NCBI GenBank assembly: GCA_934515035.1
Contig: CAKSXP010000012.1
Span: 1-16,822, forward strand
Direction of reading: 5' to 3'
Length of the DNA stretch: 16,822 nt
Source of the DNA: an uncultured Oscillospiraceae bacterium
GTDB taxonomy: Bacteria > Bacillota > Clostridia > Oscillospirales > Oscillospiraceae
Positions 9,074-15,009 of this stretch are shown here, piece after piece (the stretch's first letter is position 1; each line of letters opens with the position of its first letter). Below the pieces are notes generated by a model. It had not been told where the DNA came from and did not search any database. It saw only the letters and a list, made by a program, of their open reading frames with translations. Made by a program: the position numbers and the translations under genes.

Positions 9074-9098
9074 CCAAGGGAGGTTTTCCCTCCCTTGG
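9074..9098 (-). repeat. Intercistronic hairpin between the AICAR transformylase gene and purD
   Basis: A perfect 10-bp inverted repeat, CCAAGGGAGG with CCTCCCTTGG around a 5-base loop (GAAAA in the mRNA), occupies the only sizeable gap inside the purine operon. No T-run follows directly (the T5 comes 10 bases later), so it is a poor terminator. The ACCTCC in its 3' part is complementary to the purD ribosome binding site GGAGGT. It could stabilise or mark a processing point in the mRNA, or modulate purD translation; this is inference. Confidence 0.7.
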
Positions 9099-9114
9099 AG
9101 CCGAATGTCGTTGA

Positions 9115-10290
9115 TCAGTGGTGGAAAAGCCTCATGCCGGTGAAGGCCATGACGATGCCGTATTTGTCCGCAGTCTCGATGACCTGATCGTCGCGTATGG
9201 AGCCGCCGGGTTCAACGATGAAGTCCGCGCCGGATTTGTGCGCGCGCTCGATATTGTCGCCAAAGGGGAAAAACGCATCGCTGCCGACGGTCAATCCGTG
9301 CTGCTGAGCGATCCATTCCTTTTTCTCCGCCTCCGTCAGCACCTCGGGTCGGGTCCTGAAAACGCGCTGCCACTCGCCGTCGCGCAGAACGTCATCATAC
9401 TCGTCGGAGGTATAGACGTCGATCGCGTTATCGCGCTCGGCGCGCTTGAGCGTTTCGATGAAATCGAGCGCCAGCACTTTGGGGTGGCGGCGCATCGCCC
9501 AGTTATCGGCCTTGGAACCGGCAAGACGAGTGCAGTGGATGCGGCTCTGCTGCCCCGCTCCGACGCCGATGGCCTGTCCGCCGCGGACATAGCAGACGGA
9601 GTTGGACTGGGTATATTTGAGCGTGATAAGAGCCAGGATCATGTCGTTTTTGGCCTCTTCGCTCAGACTTTTGTTCTTTGTTACGATGTTTCCGAGCAGT
9701 CTCTTATCGATCCTGTAATCATTCCTGCCCTGCTCGAAGGTTATTCCGAATACGTCCTTGTGCTCGACAGGCGCGGGAACATAGCCGGGGTCGATCCTGA
9801 CCACGTTATATCTGCCGCTCTTTTTGGTTTTGAGTATCTCCAGCGCCTCGTCAGTATATCCGGGCGCAATAATACCGTCGGACACCTCGTTTTTGAGATA
9901 CAGCGCGGTAGCCCTGTCGCAGACGTCGGACAGCGCCGCCCAGTCGCCGTAGGAGCACAGGCGGTCGGCTCCGCGGGCGCGGATGTAGGCACAGGCAATG
10001 GGCGATAGCTCCGCGTCAGGCTCGACAAAGAATACCCTCTTGTCAAGCTCGCTGAGCGGATTGCCGAGCGCCGCGCCGGCCGGAGAGACATGCTTGAACG
10101 ATGCGGCGGCGGGCAGTCCGGTGGCCTCCTTCAGTTCCCTGACAAGCTGCCAGGAGTTGAGCGCATCCATGAAATTTATATAGCCGGGGGTCCCGTTGAG
10201 GACTTCGAGCGGAAGTTCGCCGTCGGAGACGAAAATGCGTGCCGGTTTCTGGTTTGGATTGCAGCCGTATTTGAGCGCGAGTTCTTTCAT
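9115..10290 (-). CDS. purH: AICAR formyltransferase, standalone (no IMP cyclohydrolase domain)
   Basis: Transfers the formyl group of 10-formyl-tetrahydrofolate to AICAR (ZMP), giving FAICAR. The 391 residues contain only the transformylase part of PurH: it starts directly with MKELALKYGCNPNQKPA, the beginning of that domain, and the MGS-like IMP cyclohydrolase domain of ordinary PurH (about 520 residues) is absent. The catalytic Lys-His pair is K66-H67 in SFKHVSPAGAA, and YTQSNSVCYV (226-235) with GVGAGQQSR (242-250) forms the folate/substrate region. GGGGAGAG lies 6 bases before the ATG. The adjacent upstream gene encodes an unrelated IMP cyclohydrolase that would supply the missing activity. 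The symbol purH is used loosely, for the formyltransferase half only. Its substrate is also the ligand of the operon's riboswitch. Confidence 0.95.
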   Translation of the reverse strand: MKELALKYGCNPNQKPARIFVSDGELPLEVLNGTPGYINFMDALNSWQLVRELKEATGLPAAASFKHVSPAGAALGNPLSELDKRVFFVEPDAELSPIACAYIRARGADRLCSYGDWAALSDVCDRATALYLKNEVSDGIIAPGYTDEALEILKTKKSGRYNVVRIDPGYVPAPVEHKDVFGITFEQGRNDYRIDKRLLGNIVTKNKSLSEEAKNDMILALITLKYTQSNSVCYVRGGQAIGVGAGQQSRIHCTRLAGSKADNWAMRRHPKVLALDFIETLKRAERDNAIDVYTSDEYDDVLRDGEWQRVFRTRPEVLTEAEKKEWIAQQHGLTVGSDAFFPFGDNIERAHKSGADFIVEPGGSIRDDQVIETADKYGIVMAFTGMRLFHH

Positions 10291-10310
10291 CTGCTTCTCT
10301 CCCCTGTGTG

Positions 10311-10991
10311 TTATCTGTTTTTGTTAATAATCGTTTTTTCTTCTCCTACCCGGACATACAGAGAGACTCTGTTATCAGCGTCGAGCGCCTCCCAGACGGC
10401 GTCCGCAAACTCGGACGCGCTCATCTCCGGGACCTCGACCCTGACGGGTTCGCCGGAAAAGGACGGGAGCGGCGAGCCGAAGCCCTCATAAGTGCTGATG
10501 AAATGCCCGGTTCCGGCGCGCGGCGCGTCATATTCATAGAAATAACGGCAGCAGCAGGCCGGGTCTCCGTCGAGCGACTTGAGGATAGACAGTGCGTACT
10601 TTCCCTCCGGATTCACAACGCCGGAGATACGGGGCGTATAGTTCGGCTCATCCGGCTCGAACTCGCGTGTATGCAGGCCATGACGGTAGCAATGGCCGTT
10701 TGCCATATGCTCGCGGATGGTATCCGTCTGGTCGCCGTTCGTGACGATGAAATTGCTGGCGTATTCGCGCACGGGGTGGTAGATAATGAGCGACGGATCG
10801 GTCATTTTGCTCTCGTCGAAGGCGTGTGTGCGTATGCCATCCTCCGTCTCCTCAAACACCCTGTTGCGGCTGTTCTCGCTTCTGCCCATGATAAAATAGG
10901 CGCAGACCTGTTTCCCCGACGGGGTCACTCCGAGCATGATGCCCCTTCCCGGGTAGCACCGCTCGCGCAGATACTCAAATAAATTCGTCAT
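10311..10991 (-). CDS. purO: IMP cyclohydrolase, PurO-like
   Basis: Probably closes the ring of FAICAR to IMP, the last step of purine synthesis. The 226 residues show the IMP_cyclohyd-type features I recognise: an N-terminal GRGIMLGVTPSGKQVCAYF segment, then IMGRSENSRNRVF (about 34-46), YHPVREY (71-77) and VTNGDQTDTI (83-92). It has no similarity to the cyclohydrolase domain of PurH, being the type first known from archaea. The start ATG at 10991 forms an ATGA overlap with the purN stop, implying coupling; an upstream extension in the same frame overlaps purN and is not used. It ends 20 bases before the AICAR transformylase, its functional partner. Family assignment rests on remembered motifs and on context, which fit well together. 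Confidence 0.88.
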   Translation of the reverse strand: MTNLFEYLRERCYPGRGIMLGVTPSGKQVCAYFIMGRSENSRNRVFEETEDGIRTHAFDESKMTDPSLIIYHPVREYASNFIVTNGDQTDTIREHMANGHCYRHGLHTREFEPDEPNYTPRISGVVNPEGKYALSILKSLDGDPACCCRYFYEYDAPRAGTGHFISTYEGFGSPLPSFSGEPVRVEVPEMSASEFADAVWEALDADNRVSLYVRVGEEKTIINKNR

Positions 10992-11599
10992 GCCTTCTTC
11001 TCCTTTGCGATACGTTTTGATACGATCTCCGCCGCGCGGGGCAGTATTCTCCATTCCGCCTGCTCCATGACCCTTTTTTGCAGCGTTTCCGGCGTGTCGC
11101 CGCGCCGCACATAAACGGCGCGCTGGAGGATTATCTCGCCGCCGTCGGGTATCTCGTTAACATAGTGCACCGTCGCGCCTGTGACCGTGACTCCATAGTC
11201 GAGCGCCGCCTTATGTACGCGCAGACCATACATACCCTTTCCGCAGAATGACGGAATAAGCGAAGGATGGATATTTATCATCCTTTTGGGATATTTTTTT
11301 GTAAAGCTTTCGCTGAGAATGCTCATAAATCCGGCAAGCACTATCATGTCGATGTCAAACTCATCAAGAGCCTCAGAGATTTTTTCCTCAAACTCCTCCT
11401 GCGATGAGCAGCTCTTGCGTGAAACGGTGCGGGCGGGTATGCCCGCTCTCGCCGCGCGCTCAAGCGCAAAGGCGGAGGGATTGCTGGAAACGACAAGCTG
11501 TATGCGTCCGCTCTTGAGAACGCCCATGTTCTGGGCGTCGATCAGGGACTGGAGGTTGGTTCCTCCGCCGGAGACAAAAACCGCCATGCGCGTCAGCAT
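10988..11599 (-). CDS. purN: Phosphoribosylglycinamide formyltransferase (GART)
   Basis: Transfers formyl from 10-formyl-tetrahydrofolate to GAR, step 3 of purine synthesis. The 203 residues match PurN. The phosphate-binding [11 protein letters not shown] is at 9-19. The catalytic trio is visible as N109 and H111 in [11 protein letters not shown] and D152 in [12 protein letters not shown]. The start ATG at 11599 overlaps the purM stop by 7 bases and has GGGAG 7 bases upstream. An internal ATG at 11587 would also give a normal N-terminus but has no ribosome binding site. Coupled translation with purM upstream and with the cyclohydrolase gene downstream (ATGA) is likely. It is one of two formyl-folate-dependent enzymes in this ZTP-controlled operon. 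Confidence 0.97.
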   Translation of the reverse strand: MLTRMAVFVSGGGTNLQSLIDAQNMGVLKSGRIQLVVSSNPSAFALERAARAGIPARTVSRKSCSSQEEFEEKISEALDEFDIDMIVLAGFMSILSESFTKKYPKRMINIHPSLIPSFCGKGMYGLRVHKAALDYGVTVTGATVHYVNEIPDGGEIILQRAVYVRRGDTPETLQKRVMEQAEWRILPRAAEIVSKRIAKEKKA

Positions 11600-12633
11600 A
11601 TTATAACTCCCTCGTCGGAGGCGACGGTCTCGCCGATTATATATGCATCCTCTCCGTTCGCGCGCAGGACCTCGAGCGCGCGGTCCGCATCCTGTGCGGA
11701 AACGACGACCGTCATGCCGACGCCCATGTTGAAGGTGTTGAACATATCGTTTTCGGGAATGTACCCTTCCGCGGCTATCAGGTCAAAGATGGGCAGCACC
11801 CTGACGGCGGCTCTCTCGATCTTTGCGGAAAGGCCATCCTTCAGACTGCGGGGAATATTCTCGTAAAAGCCGCCGCCCGTTATGTGAGAGACAGCCTTGA
11901 CATTCACGGCCTCAAACAGAGCGAGCATGGGCCTGACGTATATTTTCGTCGGGGTGAGAAGCGTTTCGCCCAGGGTCCTTCCGCTCAGTTCGGGCACCGA
12001 GATGCTCATATCGCCGCACTCGACGTCAAACACGCGACGGACAAGCGAAAAGCCGTTGGAGTGTACTCCGCTGGACGGCAGCGCTATTATAACGTCGCCG
12101 GCGCGCATCGTGTTCCTGTCAGCGATCTTCTCCTTGTCCACAACTCCGACGGAGAATCCGGCAAGGTCATATTCATCCAGCGGATAGAAGCCCGGCATCT
12201 CTGCCGTTTCTCCGCCTATCAGCGCGCAGCCGGCCTGGACACAGCCCTCTGCAACGCCGGAAACGATGTCCGCGATGCGCTCGGGCACGTTCTTGCCGCA
12301 GGCGATATAATCAAGGAAAAACAGCGGCTTTGCCCCGCAGCAAATAACGTCGTTCACGCACATGGCGACGCAGTCGATGCCGACGGTGTTGTGCCTGTTC
12401 ATGATAAAGGCAAGCTTGAGCTTGGTGCCGACGCCGTCCGTTCCGCTTACAAGGACGGGGTGCTTCATGTCCTTTACGTCAAGCTCAAAAAGGCCGCCGA
12501 AACCGCCGATATCGGAGACGACTCCGCTCGTCATCGTGCGGGCGATATGCTTTTTCATCAGTTCGACCGCTCTGTATCCGGCCGTGATGTCGACGCCTGC
12601 GGCGGCATAGCTCTCTGAACGCGAGTTTTTCAT
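11593..12633 (-). CDS. purM: Phosphoribosylformylglycinamidine cyclo-ligase (AIR synthetase)
   Basis: ATP-dependent closure of FGAM to AIR, step 5 of purine synthesis. The 346 residues are normal for PurM. Visible family motifs are YAAAGVDI (9-16), [13 protein letters not shown] (63-75), [19 protein letters not shown] (85-103), [11 protein letters not shown] and, towards the C-terminus, [14 protein letters not shown]. The start ATG at 12633 is preferred because GAGAGGGG lies 9 bases upstream. A TTG two codons earlier overlaps the purE stop but would sit only 3 bases from that ribosome binding site. Two bases separate the purE stop from this ATG. The gene ends in a 7-base overlap with purN. 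Confidence 0.97.
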   Translation of the reverse strand: MKNSRSESYAAAGVDITAGYRAVELMKKHIARTMTSGVVSDIGGFGGLFELDVKDMKHPVLVSGTDGVGTKLKLAFIMNRHNTVGIDCVAMCVNDVICCGAKPLFFLDYIACGKNVPERIADIVSGVAEGCVQAGCALIGGETAEMPGFYPLDEYDLAGFSVGVVDKEKIADRNTMRAGDVIIALPSSGVHSNGFSLVRRVFDVECGDMSISVPELSGRTLGETLLTPTKIYVRPMLALFEAVNVKAVSHITGGGFYENIPRSLKDGLSAKIERAAVRVLPIFDLIAAEGYIPENDMFNTFNMGVGMTVVVSAQDADRALEVLRANGEDAYIIGETVASDEGVIIC

Positions 12634-12635
12634 TC

Positions 12636-13136
12636 TCAATTACCCCTCTCATATTTTCCGGATATGGCGGCGTCCTTTTCAAGGACCCTTTCACGCTCGG
12701 CCTTTCTCGACTCATCGAGAAGGCGGGCAAGCTCTGCATCGTTTATTGCGAGCATCTGAACGGCCAGAAGCGCGGCATTCTGCGCCCCGTCTATCGCAAC
12801 GGTGGCTACCGGTATGCCGGAAGGCATCTGCACGGTCGATAAAAGCGCATCCATGCCGTCGAGAACGGAGGCCTTTACCGGAATGCCTATTACAGGCAGT
12901 GTCGTATTGGCCGCCAGAGCTCCGGCCAGATGCGCCGCCTTGCCCGCTGCCGCGATTATTGCGCCAAAGCCGTTTTCACGCGCGGCTTCGGCAAAAGCTT
13001 TTGCCTGCTCCGGCGTTCTGTGCGCGGAGTAGACATGTACCTCATAGGGAACGGAAAACTCATCGAGCGTGGACATTGCCTTCTCAAGGACCGGAAGGTC
13101 GCTGTCGCTGCCCATAATGATCGCAATTTTTTTCAT
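12636..13136 (-). CDS. purE: 5-(carboxyamino)imidazole ribonucleotide mutase
   Basis: First gene of the operon. PurE class I converts N5-CAIR to CAIR at step 6 of purine synthesis, normally together with PurK. The 166 residues include GSDSD (9-13), YSAHRTP (36-42), AGKAAHLAG (64-72) and [27 protein letters not shown]. The class I hallmarks are clear. The Lys in AGKAAHLAG, where many class I enzymes have Gly, is a variant I associate with clostridial sequences. The start ATG has GGAGG 7 bases upstream and lies directly downstream of the riboswitch terminator. The C-terminal extension after the helical tail is rich in charged residues. purK is not in the window, so how the organism makes N5-CAIR cannot be told from here. 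Confidence 0.96.
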   Translation of the reverse strand: MKKIAIIMGSDSDLPVLEKAMSTLDEFSVPYEVHVYSAHRTPEQAKAFAEAARENGFGAIIAAAGKAAHLAGALAANTTLPVIGIPVKASVLDGMDALLSTVQMPSGIPVATVAIDGAQNAALLAVQMLAINDAELARLLDESRKAERERVLEKDAAISGKYERGN

Positions 13137-13150
13137 TCTTCAGCCTCCAT

Positions 13151-13190
13151 AAAAAATGGCAGTCCTATTTAGTTAAAAAACAGGACTGCC
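13151..13190 (-). terminator. Riboswitch-controlled intrinsic terminator upstream of purE
   Basis: In the purE transcript, GGCAGTCCT (within 13181-13190) pairs with AGGACTGCC (13158-13166) and is followed by a run of six T (13151-13156). Only 14 bases separate the T-run from the purE start. The 5' arm begins with the last bases of the riboswitch element CCGTCTGGGCA, so the terminator and the ligand-bound fold compete for the same bases. This predicts termination without ligand and read-through with ZMP/ZTP. Confidence 0.92.
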
Positions 13191-13259
13191 CAGACGGTCG
13201 ACTCAATATTCCTTTTGCTCCCCTGCGGTTTTGCCCGCCTTTCCGTCAGTTGCAAAAGG
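13187..13259 (-). promoter_or_regulatory. ZMP/ZTP (pfl) riboswitch aptamer
   Basis: On the minus strand the leader contains the hallmark pfl-motif pieces in order. P1 is a perfect 8-bp stem, CCTTTTGC (13252-13259) with GCAAAAGG (13211-13218). ACTGACGG follows, then P2 (GCGG 13235-13238 with CCGC 13225-13228), the conserved GGGGAGC, and after a short linker CCGTCTGGGCA (13187-13197). GACGG (13243-13247) can pair with CCGTC to form the pseudoknot. Compared with the commoner GGCGG/CCGCC, both strands are changed in step, which supports pairing. The terminator overlaps its 3' end, the usual transcriptional ON-switch design. From established knowledge, this class senses AICAR monophosphate/triphosphate, which signals folate shortage, and controls purine and folate genes. 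Position directly before purE agrees. Confidence 0.94.
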
Positions 13260-13269
13260 TTTTCTCTAT

Positions 13270-13283
13270 ATACTATATAGTAT
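13270..13283. repeat. Perfect 14-base palindrome over the purine promoter -10 and start site
   Basis: ATACTATATAGTAT is identical on both strands and covers the -10 box and the predicted start. It might be a repressor site or simply an AT-rich melting region. No regulator can be named from the sequence. Confidence 0.5.
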
Positions 13284-13305
13284 TATATTCGATGCGTTTC
13301 GTCAA
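13277..13305 (-). promoter_or_regulatory. Promoter of the purine operon
   Basis: The -35 box TTGACG (13300-13305) and -10 box TACTAT (13277-13282) are 17 bases apart on the minus strand, predicting a start near 13270, about 11 bases before the riboswitch P1 stem. A TATAAT (13282-13287) is closer to consensus but only 12 bases from the -35 box, so it is a less likely -10. Confidence 0.75.
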
Positions 13306-13361
13306 GATAATTTGCCGAATTTGCCCCGCTAAAATTTCCCTTTTTACCGGCTGAGAAGCTG

Positions 13362-14726
13362 TCAGTGCACCTCCGCGCGCTTCATCTCGCGCCAGACGGT
13401 GAGCATCATGGTCGTATAGCAGATGCCTCCGCCGACAATGTCGGAGATGGGCTCCGCCCAGAAAACGCCGTTCACGGCGGGAGATACTATCATCGGGAGG
13501 ATGAACACCAGCGGGATGACGATTATCCCCTTGCGGAGTATGGAAAAGCATATCGCCTGCTTGACTCTGCCAAGCGACGTGAACGTGCACTGGCCGGATA
13601 TCTGGAAAGCCATTGCCGCGAACGCGCAGAAGAATATCCTAACGGCCGGCGCGCCGATCTCCGCTATATGGGGGTCGGAGATAAAAATGCGTATGAAAGT
13701 GCGGGGAAACAGCTCCGCTATCGCCGTTGCCGCGCCCGTATAGCACAGCACCATCACGGTTATGCAGGTTATCCCCTGCCGTACGCGCTTCGGCTCTCCC
13801 GCGCCGTAATTGTAGCTCAGTACCGGCTGTGCGCCGCTGGATACGCCGTTGACCGGGGTCTGCACTATTTCGCGTATGGAGTTTATGACCGTCATCACGC
13901 TGACATACGCATCTCCGCCGAGACGCAGCAGCGAGGCGTTGTATACCGTGGACACCGCACAGTTCGTAACGGCAACGGTAAATCCGGTCACACCCAGAGC
14001 CAGCGTCTTTTTGACGACCTCCGCACGGAGACGCAGATTCTCGCGTTTCAGCTTCAGGATCGCGGTCCTGCCCGTCAGAAAGCGCAGGACCCAGACGGCC
14101 GAGCACATCTGTGCGATGACCGTCGCCAGAGCCGCGCCCTGCACGCCCATGTCCAGCACAAAGATAAAAACGGGGTCGAGTATGATATTGACCGCCGCGC
14201 CGAGAAGCACCGTCAGCATACCCGTCCTTGCAAAGCCCTGAGAGTTGATAAACGGGTTCATGCCGAGTCCGGTCATGACGAACACGGTCCCGAACAGATA
14301 TATCGTAAGATAGCTGTCCGCGTAGGGAAAGGTTTCTTCCGACGCGCCGATCAGGCGCAGCACCGGCGCCTTGACCGCAAGTCCCAGCACCGTCAGCACG
14401 ACTCCGAAGATCACCAGCAGCATATATGAATTGCCGAGAATGAGCTCCGCCCTTTTGTCGTCGCCCCGGCCGCGCGCGATCGAGCACAGCGGCGCGCCGC
14501 CGGAGGAACACAGGTTCTGGAACGCGCTGATTATCGTTATCACGGGGAAGGCCACTCCTATCCCCGGCAGGGCAAGGCTGCCCTCTCCGGGCATATGTCC
14601 GATGTATATTCTGTCTACCACGCTGTACAGAACATTTATCAGCAGCGCCAGTGTCATCGGCAGTGACATCCGGAGAATGTTCACGGACATTTTCCCCTGC
14701 GTAAAATCATTTTTTCTCTCCGTCAC
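13362..14726 (-). CDS. MATE-family efflux transporter (MepA-like)
   Basis: Cation-coupled multidrug or metabolite exporter of the cytoplasmic membrane, 454 residues, typical of MATE proteins with 12 helices in two homologous halves. The first half begins near residue 13 with MSVNILRMSLPMTLALLINVLYSVVDRIYIGH, a characteristic MATE opening; GMNPFINSQGFARTGM and NIILDPVFIF are also family-typical. The second half has NSIREIVQTPVNGVSSGAQPVLSYNYGAG. The start is GTG with GGAGG 8 bases upstream, and a well-formed promoter lies 34 bases further upstream. Its stop is 57 bases before the purE promoter on the same strand, and I see no clear terminator between them, so read-through into the riboswitch leader is possible. 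The substrate cannot be deduced. Confidence 0.94.
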   Translation of the reverse strand: MTERKNDFTQGKMSVNILRMSLPMTLALLINVLYSVVDRIYIGHMPGEGSLALPGIGVAFPVITIISAFQNLCSSGGAPLCSIARGRGDDKRAELILGNSYMLLVIFGVVLTVLGLAVKAPVLRLIGASEETFPYADSYLTIYLFGTVFVMTGLGMNPFINSQGFARTGMLTVLLGAAVNIILDPVFIFVLDMGVQGAALATVIAQMCSAVWVLRFLTGRTAILKLKRENLRLRAEVVKKTLALGVTGFTVAVTNCAVSTVYNASLLRLGGDAYVSVMTVINSIREIVQTPVNGVSSGAQPVLSYNYGAGEPKRVRQGITCITVMVLCYTGAATAIAELFPRTFIRIFISDPHIAEIGAPAVRIFFCAFAAMAFQISGQCTFTSLGRVKQAICFSILRKGIIVIPLVFILPMIVSPAVNGVFWAEPISDIVGGGICYTTMMLTVWREMKRAEVH

Positions 14727-14759
14727 GGGTATTGCCTCCTCCCGTCAGCCTACCCCGGA

Positions 14760-14788
14760 ATTTTATTCTCTCTGCGGCACGATGTCAA
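14760..14788 (-). promoter_or_regulatory. Promoter of the MATE transporter gene
   Basis: TTGACA (14783-14788) and TAAAAT (14760-14765) on the minus strand with exactly 17 bases between them. The -10 box is 33 bases before the GTG start, giving a short leader that just holds the ribosome binding site. Confidence 0.85.
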
Positions 14789-14802
14789 GACTTCCGCCCG
14801 CG

Positions 14803-14818
14803 CCGTCTGCACATACGG
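14803..14818. promoter_or_regulatory. Dyad between divergent promoters, possible operator
   Basis: CCGT and ACGG flank an 8-base centre (CTGCACAT), lying 15 bases upstream of the MATE -35 box and between the two divergent promoters. It has the size of a regulator half-site pair but may be chance in GC-rich sequence. Confidence 0.3.
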
Positions 14819-14853
14819 TCCGCTCGATAATATACCGCCGGAAAAGCTTGCGA

Positions 14854-14882
14854 TTGACAACGGAGCATAACAATATTAAAAT
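14854..14882 (+). promoter_or_regulatory. Promoter of the flavoprotein gene
   Basis: TTGACA (14854-14859) and TAAAAT (14877-14882) separated by exactly 17 bases on the plus strand, predicting a start near 14889 and a leader of about 120 bases before the TTG start at 15010. Confidence 0.85.
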
Positions 14883-14892
14883 AGCACTATTA

Positions 14893-14965
14893 GACTGGCG
14901 AGGGCTGGACCCCTGCCGCCGGTCAACCCCGCTTTTGCCGTCTCGTAGCAGATTTGGCGGCAAAA
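14893..14965 (+). other. Structured 5' leader of the flavoprotein gene (two hairpins)
   Basis: Hairpin 1: GACTGGCG (14893-14900) pairs with CGCCGGTC (14917-14924) with one G-U pair, plus a short inner stem AGGG/CCCT. Hairpin 2: TTTTGCCG (14933-14940) pairs with CGGCAAAA (14958-14965), with a possible inner TCT/AGA, and a T5 run starts 5 bases later at 14971. I do not recognise a known riboswitch class. An attenuator is possible, but the T-run is not adjacent to the stem. Confidence 0.45.
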
Positions 14966-15009
14966 ACAGGTTTTTCACCCGCAATGAAGTATGAACAGGA
15001 GGAAATACT

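Noticed and set aside
10992..11054. N-terminal extension of the IMP cyclohydrolase
   Set aside because: It would overlap purN by about 60 bases, and the extra residues are not family-like; the ATGA-coupled ATG at 10991 is better.
13137..13276. Guanine/adenine (purine) riboswitch or T-box in the purE leader
   Set aside because: The conserved elements are those of the ZTP class (GGGGAGC and CCGTCTGGGCA); no purine-riboswitch three-way junction or T-box sequence is seen.
13282..13287. TATAAT as the -10 box of the purine promoter
   Set aside because: Only 12 bases separate it from TTGACG, too short for a sigma-70-type promoter; TACTAT at 17 bases fits better.
14991..15009. ATG at 14991 as a start for the flavoprotein
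   Set aside because: It is in a different frame from the flavoprotein, and AGGAGG lies inside its own coding sequence, placed correctly for the TTG at 15010.
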